58,142 bases of DNA from Prolixibacteraceae bacterium (GTDB taxonomy: Bacteria; Bacteroidota; Bacteroidia; Bacteroidales; Prolixibacteraceae), in assembly GCA_021740385.1 (NCBI GenBank), contig JAIOZY010000031.1, positions 1 through 58,142 on the forward strand. Reading direction: 5' to 3'. The notes under the pieces are model-generated. The model was not told the origin of the DNA and made no database searches. It was given only the letters and a program-made list of their open reading frames with translations. This document shows, piece by piece, positions 43,096 through 52,219 of the stretch (its first letter is position 1; every line of letters starts with the position of its first letter). A program made the translations under genes and the position numbers.

Positions 43096-44613
43096 TCAGA
43101 AGCCAAAACCGTCAAAGTCGAATTCTTTCTTTTCAGCCTCTTTAAACATTTCAGCTTTTTGGTGTACTGCATTGCCTTCAATATAAATTGCTTTACCGGT
43201 TTCAGGACAAATGTATTCACACCCGCCACATCCAATGCAAATCGACTGGTCGGTTTCGGGTATGGTAAGTGCCCCTTTGTGCGGAATCATTGTGACTGCC
43301 TGTGTGGGGCAATGTTCGGCACAGGCACCGCAATGGGTTTCATCACGGAATGCAATACAATGGTCGAGGTTTAGGATTATTTTTCCAACTTGTGTCAAAT
43401 GCTTTTCATCAACAGTGAGTGGTTGGATAGCGCCATTGGGGCAAACTTCGGAACAAACGGTACAGTCGTAATTGCAAAAACCATTTTTAAAAACCATGGT
43501 TGGCATCATTATGCCGGCCAGCCCGTATTCGGTAAATGCCGGTTTCAAAATATTGGCGGGGCATTTGCTTATACACAGGTGGCACGATGTACAATGATCC
43601 ATCAAATGTTCAATTCCCTTCGACCCGGGGGGCGTTATGGGTGTGCGTTGGTCGGCATTGTTTAACCCTGTTCCAGCAGCAACGGCTGCCGGCAGGGCAA
43701 CAATTGAGCCCAGCGATGCCGTTAAAAACCTGCGTTTACCTTCATCTACTTTTTCTGTTTTAACTTTGTTCTTCTTTGGTAATCCGTATGAAAAAGAAAT
43801 GGCATTTTTACTGCAGCTGTCGAGGCAATTAAAGCAGGCCACGCAACGGCTGTAATCAATTTTTTGGGCTTTGCTGTCGATGCAAAACGCTTTGCAACTT
43901 GTTTCGCATAGCGAGCAACTGTTGCAAACATTGTGGTCGATTCTGATTTTAAACAATGAAAATTTCCCCAGAAATCCCAACAGCGTTCCAACCGGGCAGA
44001 CGGTATTGCAGTATGTGCGCCCGTGTTTCCAGGCAAAATAACCAATGGCAAAAAAGGTTAACAGGCCGACAATGAATGCAAAAAGGCTTACAATTGATGC
44101 ATCGGCCTTGTAAAACGTGTAATTACTAAAGCTTGTAAAGATGGTTTCCAAAAAATTATTCCCGGCAATATAAACAGGCCTGAAAACAGAAACCACCATG
44201 CGGCCATAGGCACTATAAGGGTCGATAAGCCCCAGCAGCAGGGGAAAACCGGCCAAAAACGAAACGAGAACCATAGCAACAACCGACCAGCGCAGGATGT
44301 TTCGTGCTTTCCGGTAACGGTACCGGATTTTTTTCTTTTTTGTTTTTTTTCTGAAAAACAGGTTTATGCGGCCTATTACGTCCTGAAAAATTCCCAACGG
44401 ACATATTGCCGAGCAATAAACGCGGCCAAAAAGTAATGCCAGCGCTATTAGTATAATTAACCAGACAGCACTGAGCGAAAGAAGTGCCGGCACAAATTGT
44501 ATCCGTGTTAAATAATTAAATTGTGCAGGTAACAATTCTGCAAAATCGAGAAAGTAAATGGTGATGAAGGCAAAAACAAGTACTGCTATGCCAACCCTGA
44601 CTTTCTTTAACAT
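43096..44613 (-). CDS. Membrane polyferredoxin, 4Fe-4S protein (NapH/CcoG-like)
   Basis: A 505-aa inner-membrane electron carrier. N-terminal part: about five membrane spans with two CX3CP motifs characteristic of NapH/NosR/CcoG-type proteins (YCSAICPLG and YCNTVCPVG). C-terminal part: at least five ferredoxin clusters, CSLCETSCKAFC, CVACFNCLDSC, CTSCHLCISKCP, CTVCSEVCP, CGACAEHCP and CIGCGGCEYICP. It should pass electrons between a membrane quinone-linked donor and a soluble or periplasmic acceptor. It lies 6 nt downstream of the DUF362 gene. The two form an operon of no known link to pectin metabolism. Confidence 0.88.
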   Translation of the reverse strand: MLKKVRVGIAVLVFAFITIYFLDFAELLPAQFNYLTRIQFVPALLSLSAVWLIILIALALLFGRVYCSAICPLGIFQDVIGRINLFFRKKTKKKKIRYRYRKARNILRWSVVAMVLVSFLAGFPLLLGLIDPYSAYGRMVVSVFRPVYIAGNNFLETIFTSFSNYTFYKADASIVSLFAFIVGLLTFFAIGYFAWKHGRTYCNTVCPVGTLLGFLGKFSLFKIRIDHNVCNSCSLCETSCKAFCIDSKAQKIDYSRCVACFNCLDSCSKNAISFSYGLPKKNKVKTEKVDEGKRRFLTASLGSIVALPAAVAAGTGLNNADQRTPITPPGSKGIEHLMDHCTSCHLCISKCPANILKPAFTEYGLAGIMMPTMVFKNGFCNYDCTVCSEVCPNGAIQPLTVDEKHLTQVGKIILNLDHCIAFRDETHCGACAEHCPTQAVTMIPHKGALTIPETDQSICIGCGGCEYICPETGKAIYIEGNAVHQKAEMFKEAEKKEFDFDGFGF

Positions 44614-44619
44614 GAATCA

Positions 44620-45561
44620 CTAAATTTTAATGCGTTTAATATTCAGGCTTTCGAGGTTCATGGTCCCAAGTTGCAGTTCCTCGCCGTTTGCCAAATGTGT
44701 CACATGATCGAGCGGCATCGACTCAATTTGGTTGAAGAAGCTGGCGGCTGCGGTATCAACAGCTACAATATCCTGCGACATGAACAGGCTTTTTGTTAAA
44801 ACCACATCGGACTCGGATTTACCCCGCGGCCCGTTCGTTTTAAGCGTACGGTAGGCATCAACTACATTTAATACCGGCTTTTTTTCCAGGGTGCAAATGT
44901 CGGCAATACACTGTTGCAGGTCATTTCGGTGGAAAAACCTTCGATCCCATACAATGCCCATGTGGTTTTTCATCGAAATTGAAAGCCTTGCCCCACCATG
45001 GTGTTTCAAAAGGGGAACGTTAATCCAAACATCGCTGTCGAGGATGGCTTCATGTATTTTTGCTTCTTTCAGTATTTTACCCTTTGGTATGGAAACATTT
45101 CTGTAATATGATTCCTGGTGTGCCGGCATAACTTTTGCCCCTGCTTCTTTTGCGGCGTTTTCAATGCCGCTGTTTTTGTAGCATTTTTGCCAGTCGTCGC
45201 AGGTGTTGTCAAACACGATTACTTCAGATGCACCTACGTCAAAACATTGTTTTACAATTTCTTTTACAAGATCGGGGTTGGTGTCTCCGGCCAATTCGGG
45301 TGTTCTGTCCCAGCCAATATTTGGCTTAACTGTAACCTTGTTGCCGGGTTTTATAAATTTGCTCATGCCCCCCATTTCGGCCATGCCCCGTTGAAACATT
45401 TCGTTTGGGTTGCCGCCCATAACCGCTACCAGATCGACCGGGTTTCCATCCTGCCCGGTTCCCATGTTTTGCGATAAAACATGCATTGCCCCCCGGGCTG
45501 TAATTGTTGCACCAAAACCTGCAACGGCTATGGCACTTAAAAATTTGCGTCTATCCATCAT
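44620..45561 (-). CDS. DUF362-family protein with Tat-type signal
   Basis: A 313-aa protein with the twin-arginine-like start MMDRRKFLSAIAVAGFG (one RR pair, then a hydrophobic stretch), so probably exported folded. The DUF362 domain covers most of the rest, seen in KPNIGWDRTPELAGDTNPDLV, VIVFDNTCDDW, INVPLLKHHGGARLSISMKNHMG and DVVLTKSLFMSQDIVAVDTAAASF. DUF362 proteins are commonly encoded beside or fused to ferredoxin domains, and here a polyferredoxin follows by 6 nt. The reaction is unknown. No cofactor-binding Cys cluster is present in this protein itself. Confidence 0.85.
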   Translation of the reverse strand: MMDRRKFLSAIAVAGFGATITARGAMHVLSQNMGTGQDGNPVDLVAVMGGNPNEMFQRGMAEMGGMSKFIKPGNKVTVKPNIGWDRTPELAGDTNPDLVKEIVKQCFDVGASEVIVFDNTCDDWQKCYKNSGIENAAKEAGAKVMPAHQESYYRNVSIPKGKILKEAKIHEAILDSDVWINVPLLKHHGGARLSISMKNHMGIVWDRRFFHRNDLQQCIADICTLEKKPVLNVVDAYRTLKTNGPRGKSESDVVLTKSLFMSQDIVAVDTAAASFFNQIESMPLDHVTHLANGEELQLGTMNLESLNIKRIKI

Positions 45562-45742
45562 CTGCTGTTTTTTTATGTTAATTCAAAATCTTTGTTTTTC
45601 CGAATATATCAAAGTTCCCCCAAAAAGCAATAATATTTTTTTTGACAATCGAATACGTTATTACCCCGATACATTTTTCAACAAGCTTTTCAGAAAAATG
45701 TTTTAATCCACAGCAAAAATACCGGTGAATCAGCCCATTTTT

Positions 45743-47083
45743 TCAGTGATTTTTGTCGAAGTACGGTTTTGCGAATTCAATGAAATATGGCCAGTTGGGG
45801 CCGGTGGTATGTCCGCCTTCGTGCTGGCGAAAGGCAATGTCTCCTTCAGAACAATTGGTCTCTTGCGGTGGCATTTTTTCTAAACCCATGCCATCTTTTC
45901 CCAGTAATTCATATACCGGCCCGGCATGAACGGCTGCCATGAACATGCCTTTGGCATCGATCCATGTTCCCTCAACATTGGGTGCCCCAACGCTGATGAA
46001 TACCGGACGGGGCGCACAAATTGCGATCAATTCATGTGCATCCACCGGCAGGTCGTTGGGTGTTAACGGCCCGGCGTATTTGATGAAGTTTGGCGCAAAC
46101 CAGTGGTATTCGGCCGAAGAGGCCAGGTTTTCTACCTGTTCGCCAAAAGTCCGGCGCAGCAATTTTGCACCACCGGCACCCGATGAACCAATGAAGCCGA
46201 TAGCAAGCCGGGGTTCGTAGGCCATGGCAACAAGTGCTGCTTTTCCATACCTCGATAGTCCTTCAATACCAACGCGTTTTTGATCCACATCGTTATCGGT
46301 TTCGAAGTAATCCATAGCCCTTGAAGAGCCCCATGCCCAGGCGCGTAATGCTCCCCAGTCGTCAAGTTTGCGGGGTTCTCCTTTGTTAACCAGCCCGATG
46401 ATCCCCTGGCGAAGCCCGGCACCGTTGTCGGCCTGTATGCTGGTTGGATTGAGGATGGCATAACCCCAGCCCTGTTCAAGAAGTTGCTCTTTCCATGATG
46501 GGCCTTTTTGTCCGGGCATTTTGAATCCACCGGGAAAATTCCATCCAAACTCCATGATAACCGGTACCGGTTTTTCGCTTTGGGCAGGTGTAACAACTGT
46601 AAGGTCAATGGTTACAGAAATGGCGGGGTAGCCCTGATTATCGACATGCCCTTTTACGGTTTTAATACATACCGGGTATTTGCCTTCAAGGGTATCATTT
46701 ATGTTGCTGATTTTCCATTTTACAGATGGAATATCAGCAGGTAGCCGGCCATACATCTCCCTGTCGAACAATTCCCTGATCTCTTTCTTCCTTTTTTTCC
46801 ATTGCTCAGGTGTTTTAACCGATGTGCCATCGTTAAAGACAAGCGGATTGGGCAGGGATGTGTATGTTTTTGCTTTTGATTCGTCGCTGTTGGCAGCGTT
46901 GGGATCCTCGGGATTACCTGAAGGTCCGGGGCGAAGTGACTCAATTCCCAGCTTCTTCATCATTAGCTGATGATCTTGCTGGTTTAGTTGGTTTATACTG
47001 TCCCAGTTCATGCGAAAGAATTGTGCATTTGATGAGGGGAACATGGTAATTGTCAGAATCAGAAAAATCAATATATGTTTCAT
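45743..47083 (-). CDS. Glucuronoyl-esterase-like hydrolase, CE15-type
   Basis: A 446-aa alpha/beta hydrolase with a signal peptide (ending SNA-QFF). It has the CE15 signature GLSRYGKAAL (usual GxSRxGK) with the nucleophile Ser near residue 278, the downstream acid region EGTWIDAKGMF, and catalytic His in HEGGHTTGPNW near 420. CE15 enzymes cleave esters between glucuronic acid and lignin alcohols; bacterial members are diverse, and in a pectin cluster a uronate ester such as galacturonate methyl or aryl ester is a plausible substrate. It lies alone between the DUF362 operon and the PL1 gene, with dispersed repeats upstream of its start. Confidence 0.8.
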   Translation of the reverse strand: MKHILIFLILTITMFPSSNAQFFRMNWDSINQLNQQDHQLMMKKLGIESLRPGPSGNPEDPNAANSDESKAKTYTSLPNPLVFNDGTSVKTPEQWKKRKKEIRELFDREMYGRLPADIPSVKWKISNINDTLEGKYPVCIKTVKGHVDNQGYPAISVTIDLTVVTPAQSEKPVPVIMEFGWNFPGGFKMPGQKGPSWKEQLLEQGWGYAILNPTSIQADNGAGLRQGIIGLVNKGEPRKLDDWGALRAWAWGSSRAMDYFETDNDVDQKRVGIEGLSRYGKAALVAMAYEPRLAIGFIGSSGAGGAKLLRRTFGEQVENLASSAEYHWFAPNFIKYAGPLTPNDLPVDAHELIAICAPRPVFISVGAPNVEGTWIDAKGMFMAAVHAGPVYELLGKDGMGLEKMPPQETNCSEGDIAFRQHEGGHTTGPNWPYFIEFAKPYFDKNH

Positions 47084-47204
47084 AGAGCAGCAATATTTAC
47101 ATCATATTATACTTTGATTGTTGAAGGTAATCATTTTCCCGGTTTTCTGAATAACATAAATGTGATATAATATAAATTATTAAATTTGAGTTGGTTGAAA
47201 AAAT

Positions 47205-47305
47205 CACGCCAAGCCGCCAGGAAACCCTTAGCGTCTTTTGCGAGATGAAAATTTCACGCTAAGTCGCCAAGTCGCCAAGAAAAACTTAGCGTCTTCGCGA
47301 GAAAA
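47205..47305. repeat. Tandem CACGCTAAG...CTTAGCGTC repeats
   Basis: Two partly decayed copies: 47205-47247 (TCACGCCAAGCCGCCAGG ... CTTAGCGTCTTTTGCGAG) and 47250-47302 (TCACGCTAAGTCGCCAAG, an extra TCGCCAAG, ... CTTAGCGTCTTCGCGAG). Within each, CTAAG/CTTAG-type arms form an imperfect inverted repeat. It lies just downstream of the PL1 gene at 47309. Confidence 0.7.
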
Positions 47306-47308
47306 ATC

Positions 47309-48616
47309 TTATTCAATCAAAATCACTTTTCTGGTTTCAGTACAATGTGCAGATAATAAACTAACAAGATAGATTCCCTGCCGGTATTTTTGCAATGAAA
47401 TGAAAACTTCATTCTGACCCGTATTCGTTGCAGATATATCTTTTGAATACACTTTTTTGCCTTGCAAATTGTAGATGGCAACCGAGTATTTCTCATTATG
47501 ATCTGCGGAAAATGAAACGGTAAATTCCCCGAAAGCCGGATTTGGATAAACATCAAAAAATTTTAAAGCGGCTACTTGTTTAAAAGAGTTCGTGTTTGTT
47601 GTATCGATTATTCCAATGCCGCAATTTTCCCTTAACAACTTTTCCATCAAGGCTGTTTCGTCAAGGGAATATTCGTATGGCAGTGTTTCCCAAAAATCAC
47701 ACCCGGTTTGGGTGATTGAATTTTTGCTTTCAAGTGCCGTTCCGCTATAAACGTTTCCCGACATGCAGGCAAATCCATCGCCATCGAACTTGTTGGTGCT
47801 TACCGGGATGTTGACATCAAAAAAAACGTTGTTTTCAATAAGCCCGTGTGCTCCCTGGCGCAAGGCAATGGCATAATCGTCGATGTTGAAATAGAGGTTA
47901 TTGTAGATATGGGCAGCCCCCCAGCGCAGGCTGGGGTTTCGACCATTGGTATTTTCAAAAATGTTGTGGTGAATGGTAATGCGCATGGCTTTGTCTTCTT
48001 CTCCTTGCGAGGCATTATCGGTATGGCCTATTAACATGCATTTCATGTGGTCGTGCAGGTAATTCCACGATACCGTTATATAGCGCGATCCCTTTTTAAT
48101 ATCGAGTAAACCATCGTATGTGTCAACGCCAATGCCCGGGCCAATTATGCTGTGCAGTTCGTTATGGTCGATCCAAACGTGCTGGCACTCTTCAATACTT
48201 AAGGCATCGTTTGGGTAAAACACTTCATGGATTTTCAGGTTCCGGACAATGACGTTCTTATAATCCCATATTTTCAGTCCTACGCCTGCAAGTTCGGCAT
48301 CGTTACCAAGGCCTATAACGGAAAGATTGGCGCCGTGTTTAATGGTGAAAACCCGTGACGGGTTGGCTTCAATTTTACCACTGATGAACAAAATTTCAGG
48401 TGTTGTATTTTTTTCGCGGTTTTTGGCAAACGTTTCCAGTTCGGACAGAGTGGTTACCGTTTTTGTATCCCCTCCCGCACCACCGGTGGTGGTTTCATGG
48501 CCTTCGCCTTCAACCGTTGCATAGCCGGTCATCGAAAAATCGACTTCATAAACCACAGCCTTTGTTGTGAAAAAGCTGAGCAGAAGCAAAAGGGTGTAAA
48601 AGGATTTATTCATCAT
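47309..48616 (-). CDS. Pectate lyase, PL1, with T9SS type A domain
   Basis: Cleaves de-esterified homogalacturonan by beta-elimination with Ca2+. The 435-aa protein has a signal peptide (about 1-20), then a PL1 beta-helix (about 25-330) with IWDYKNVIVRNLKIHEV, VWIDHNELHS, a Ca2+-binding Asp region and the catalytic-Arg block NGRNPSLRWG. The last 85 residues form a type A sorting domain (FDVYPNPAFGEFTVSF...GIYLVSLLSA). Its start codon overlaps the stop of the upstream esterase gene (stop at 48606-48608), so translation is probably coupled. Export by the T9SS puts it at the surface, where it can attack long chains. Confidence 0.92.
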   Translation of the reverse strand: MMNKSFYTLLLLLSFFTTKAVVYEVDFSMTGYATVEGEGHETTTGGAGGDTKTVTTLSELETFAKNREKNTTPEILFISGKIEANPSRVFTIKHGANLSVIGLGNDAELAGVGLKIWDYKNVIVRNLKIHEVFYPNDALSIEECQHVWIDHNELHSIIGPGIGVDTYDGLLDIKKGSRYITVSWNYLHDHMKCMLIGHTDNASQGEEDKAMRITIHHNIFENTNGRNPSLRWGAAHIYNNLYFNIDDYAIALRQGAHGLIENNVFFDVNIPVSTNKFDGDGFACMSGNVYSGTALESKNSITQTGCDFWETLPYEYSLDETALMEKLLRENCGIGIIDTTNTNSFKQVAALKFFDVYPNPAFGEFTVSFSADHNEKYSVAIYNLQGKKVYSKDISATNTGQNEVFISLQKYRQGIYLVSLLSAHCTETRKVILIE

Positions 48617-49592
48617 TAAATTGTTTGTTTAGAAAAATGTGGCACCATTGGGCTGTTTGTTCAAACCATGGATCGAAAAGCCAAAATGGGTGTGGAGTGT
48701 CGGGAATGGTAAGTACTTCGGAATAAATTCCCAGCGAGTCGAGTATGGCAATAACATCATCGCGGCCTGCATGAAACCTTGCGTGTTGGCTGTTAATGAA
48801 AAGGGTAGGGGGCATGGTAGCAGAAACATGGGTAAGTGCCGATGCTTCAACCCAACGTTCCTTTTTTTGATGCTTATTTTCCCCGAACCAACGGGTTGCT
48901 GCCGAAGGTTTCCCGGGTTTGTCGGCTCCCTCTCCCGATTCGGGATGGATAAAGGCAAGTACCCCGTCAATGTCGATTACAGCCTGAACTTTGCTGGAAT
49001 AATCCATGTATCGTGTTGAGTCGATATACATTCCCGAACCGTTTGTTGCACCAATAAGTGCTGCCAGTTGCCCTCCTGCCGATGTTCCCGAAACTGCAAT
49101 TTTTTCTGGATTGATATTCAATTCCGGGGCATTTTTTCGCAACCACCTGATAGCGGTTTTTATATCGAAAACAGCAGCGGGGTAAAGTGCTTCGGGCGAC
49201 AGGCGATATTCAACCGTGGCAGCAACAAAACCCTGTTGGGCCAGATAAATGGCCAGTGGGGCTTCCATTTTTTTATTTCCCGAAATCCAGCCCCCGCCAT
49301 GGACGAGTACCACTGCCGGGGCTGGTTTATCCATTTTGTGGGGCGAATAAATATCGATATGCATATCGTGCCCATTGTGGCAGGCATATACCAAATCTCT
49401 TTTTACCGAAACGGATTCAGGCACAACAGGGTATACTGGTTTTATAAAAGGATACTTTTTAACCTCTTTCTGATAAGCTGAATGCAGCGTAAAGGATGTG
49501 TCGACAGGAAAATTATTGGCTTCTTGTGCAAAGCAGACAATGCAATTTACAACAAACAGTGTTATGAAAACAAGACGGTTTATATAGGCCAT
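48606..49592 (-). CDS. Secreted alpha/beta hydrolase, BD-FAE/HSL-type esterase
   Basis: A 328-aa esterase of the HSL/BD-FAE-like alpha/beta hydrolase group. From the ATG at 49592 (MAYINRLVF) it has a signal peptide ending CFAQ. Oxyanion-hole motif HGGGW, nucleophile elbow GTSAG, then the acid and His near the end (DTPHPFWLF). In a pectin cluster, likely substrates are acetyl or feruloyl esters on pectin side chains; this is an inference. The frame extends to 49634 but the shorter start gives the better signal peptide. It overlaps the PL1 gene by up to 11 nt. Confidence 0.82.
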   Translation of the reverse strand: MAYINRLVFITLFVVNCIVCFAQEANNFPVDTSFTLHSAYQKEVKKYPFIKPVYPVVPESVSVKRDLVYACHNGHDMHIDIYSPHKMDKPAPAVVLVHGGGWISGNKKMEAPLAIYLAQQGFVAATVEYRLSPEALYPAAVFDIKTAIRWLRKNAPELNINPEKIAVSGTSAGGQLAALIGATNGSGMYIDSTRYMDYSSKVQAVIDIDGVLAFIHPESGEGADKPGKPSAATRWFGENKHQKKERWVEASALTHVSATMPPTLFINSQHARFHAGRDDVIAILDSLGIYSEVLTIPDTPHPFWLFDPWFEQTAQWCHIFLNKQFNDE

Positions 49593-49744
49593 AAAAAAAC
49601 GATAATAATTATTGATGTTGGAATTCAATATCAAATATCTTTAAATTCTGGTTTAATGCACCAGAAGTTATCTCCTCCCGCCCCGGATAAATAAATTAGA
49701 TTTTGTTTACTTATGCGCTCCCCCTTGAGGGGAGTCGAAGGGGG

Positions 49745-51385
49745 CTATTCCACCCTGAACCAGTCGAAATCGGCATAGCCCGAGTCGTTGGTAGGGGTGC
49801 TTTTCAATGCAAAAATTCCAACCTTGGTTCCTATCCACCTTCCTGCACGGGCAGTAAATTCCTGTCCTGCATTTTTAAACGATTTGCCGTTTTTGCTGTA
49901 CGAAAACCTGCATTTTCCTCCTTCTCTTACTTCAACTTTTAAATAGATATCGGAACCGGAAAATTCAACTTTTTCTTTTTCAATTTCCTGACCTCCGGTA
50001 CGGGCATCGGTACATGTACTAAATGTAATCCATGTTTTTCCTTCTGAAAACTTGGCTACGATATACGCGTAGTCTTCTCCCATAATAATCAGTCCGGCAC
50101 GGTCGCCTTCTTCCTTAGCCTGAAAGTTAAATTTTGTAGTAGCATTGAATTCTTCGGCTGGGAATTTTTGCAGAAATAAATTAGGAACATTCCATAAGGT
50201 AGTAGACCCTTCGGGGGGCATAACACAATTTAGCCTGAAGAACCCATTGTTTGCAGCAAAAGCCCACTCGGGTTTGGGGTTAGCATGCCATTGCCATTGG
50301 AGGCCAATTTCAGGGGAATCAAATTCATCGGAAACCGGTATCGGTTTAACTTTTTGTGTCGATGATACATTGGGCATTTTATATTGCGTGACAGGTTCTC
50401 CAATACCGTCGTTGTTTTGGTCGGTTCCCATCAGTGGCCAGTCATTAACCCAGTTTACAGGTTGCATGTGAACGATACGGCCGTAGGCATCTTTATCCTG
50501 AAAATGGATAAACCACGATTCGCCCGATTCCAGTTCGACCCAACCGCCCTGGTGCGGGCCGTTCACTGCAGTATTTCCCTGGTGCAAAACCGTTTTAATT
50601 TCGTAAGGGCCATAAATGTTTTTTGAGCGCAGAACCGTTTGCCAGCCGGGTTTAACACCACCTGCCGGAGCAAAAATATAGTAATACCCATTGCGCTTGT
50701 ATAGTTTGGGACCTTCGATGGTACGGTGGTTTTCGTGCCCGTCGAAAACGAGTGTACATTTTTCATTAATTGAAAGGCCATCGGGCGACATTTCATTAAT
50801 AACCAGTACGCTTTTTATTCCCGAGCGGCTGCCTGCAAAAGCATGCACTAAGTAGGCTTTACCGTCGTCGTCCCAAAACGGGCAGGGATCGATCCACCCT
50901 TTTGCTGCATGAACCAGATGTGGTTCGCTCCAGGGGCCTTCCGGTTTTTTAGCTTTAACAACATAAATTCCAAAGTCGGGGTCGCCCCAATAAATGAAAA
51001 ATTCCCCGTTATGGTGGCGAATGGCCGGTGCCCACACACCGTTGCCGTGTTGGGGGGTGTTAAAAACATCGATTGGGGGTTGTTTTTGAAGGGCATATCC
51101 AATGATTTCCCAATTTACCAAATTGACTGAATGCAATACGGGCAATCCCGGACTGCAGTTAAAGCTTGAGGCGGTCATGTAAAAATCGTTGCCAACCCTG
51201 ATTACGTCAGGGTCGGAATAATCGGCATGGATAATGGGGTTGGAATAGGTGCCATCGCCATTATCGGGTTGCCAGAATCCTTTTTCGTTCAGTTTCATAA
51301 AACGGCCTGATTGGGCATGGGCCGGAATTGCACACACGAAACAGAATAAAAAGAGTATGATATTTCGATAACTGTGGTTATTCAT
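49745..51385 (-). CDS. Glycoside hydrolase family 43 with C-terminal beta-sandwich
   Basis: A 546-aa five-bladed propeller hydrolase with signal peptide (ending IPAHA-QSG). GH43 catalytic residues sit in YSDPDVIRVG (base Asp), WIDPCPFWDDDG (pKa-modulating Asp) and TIEGPKLYK (acid Glu). The C-terminal 190 residues form a beta-sandwich domain (DEFDSPEIGLQWQWHAN... ADFDWFRVE). Family members release arabinose, xylose or galactose from side chains; the cluster suggests arabinan or galactan branches of rhamnogalacturonan I. It overlaps the CE12 gene by 8 nt, so the genes are one operon. Confidence 0.9.
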   Translation of the reverse strand: MNNHSYRNIILFLFCFVCAIPAHAQSGRFMKLNEKGFWQPDNGDGTYSNPIIHADYSDPDVIRVGNDFYMTASSFNCSPGLPVLHSVNLVNWEIIGYALQKQPPIDVFNTPQHGNGVWAPAIRHHNGEFFIYWGDPDFGIYVVKAKKPEGPWSEPHLVHAAKGWIDPCPFWDDDGKAYLVHAFAGSRSGIKSVLVINEMSPDGLSINEKCTLVFDGHENHRTIEGPKLYKRNGYYYIFAPAGGVKPGWQTVLRSKNIYGPYEIKTVLHQGNTAVNGPHQGGWVELESGESWFIHFQDKDAYGRIVHMQPVNWVNDWPLMGTDQNNDGIGEPVTQYKMPNVSSTQKVKPIPVSDEFDSPEIGLQWQWHANPKPEWAFAANNGFFRLNCVMPPEGSTTLWNVPNLFLQKFPAEEFNATTKFNFQAKEEGDRAGLIIMGEDYAYIVAKFSEGKTWITFSTCTDARTGGQEIEKEKVEFSGSDIYLKVEVREGGKCRFSYSKNGKSFKNAGQEFTARAGRWIGTKVGIFALKSTPTNDSGYADFDWFRVE

Positions 51386-52124
51386 TTGTTTTTAAATATG
51401 AAGTAAGTGGATGGTCAATTTCTTTTAATCTTTCAATAAACATACTTGCCATGGTTGTTGCACCTTTTTCGGAAAAATGGGTGTTGTCGGTTTTTCCATC
51501 GGGTAATGAAGTATACACACCCGGCGGAATATGCAGGTAAATTGCTTTTGATTTTTCAACACCAAGTTCACAAACTAACGTTCGGCTTTTTAAGTGCATA
51601 TCGACCAACGGTACGTTTAGGGCAGCGGCTAAGTCGCGCACAATATCGGGGTATTCACCATGAGTGGGTTCCAGATTGCCTTCTTCGTTGAAATTCCGGC
51701 GTACTATGGGCGGGCATAATATTGGCGATGCCCCTTTTTCCCGGGTATCATTAATAAAGCGGGAAAGGTTGTAGCGGTATTCTTCGGGTGTTGAGTACCG
51801 ACCTGTTTTTGTAATAACATCATCGTTATGCCCAAATTGTATTACCACATAATCGCCGGTTTTTAACTTATTCATGATTGCGTCCCAAAGGCCTTCGTAT
51901 CGGAATGACCGGGTGCTTCGTCCGTTGCGGGCATGGTTTTCAATGGTGATTTTTGTTGTGTCAAAAAAGGCAGGAAGCATTTGTCCCCAGCCCTTTTCGG
52001 GGTTATTGCCCAATGGTTTGTTGGCCATGGTTGAATCCCCGGCAAGGTAAAGCACCGGTTTTTCGGGTTGGTTGCAGCCAACCAGAATAAGCAGGGGGAT
52101 GAAAAATAATAGTTTATGTATCAT
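51378..52124 (-). CDS. Rhamnogalacturonan acetylesterase, CE12-type SGNH lipoprotein
   Basis: Removes O-acetyl groups from rhamnogalacturonan. The 248-aa protein is an SGNH hydrolase with all four blocks: GDST with Ser31, GRSTRSF, FGHNDD and the Asp/His pair in DNTHFSEKG. The N-terminus has a clear lipobox (ILVGC, Cys17), so it is a lipoprotein in the periplasm or at the outer membrane. It precedes the GH43 gene with an 8-nt overlap. The family assignment CE12 rests on the GDSTMANK and GHNDD forms and on cluster context. Confidence 0.88.
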   Translation of the reverse strand: MIHKLLFFIPLLILVGCNQPEKPVLYLAGDSTMANKPLGNNPEKGWGQMLPAFFDTTKITIENHARNGRSTRSFRYEGLWDAIMNKLKTGDYVVIQFGHNDDVITKTGRYSTPEEYRYNLSRFINDTREKGASPILCPPIVRRNFNEEGNLEPTHGEYPDIVRDLAAALNVPLVDMHLKSRTLVCELGVEKSKAIYLHIPPGVYTSLPDGKTDNTHFSEKGATTMASMFIERLKEIDHPLTSYLKTNE

Positions 52125-52219
52125 GATGAAAAATCCAAATCAAAAATTCCAATCCCGCTGTACATCGGGATCAAACTTCAAAATGAAGTTGGGTTCCTGT
52201 TTAAAAACTGAATACAGTT

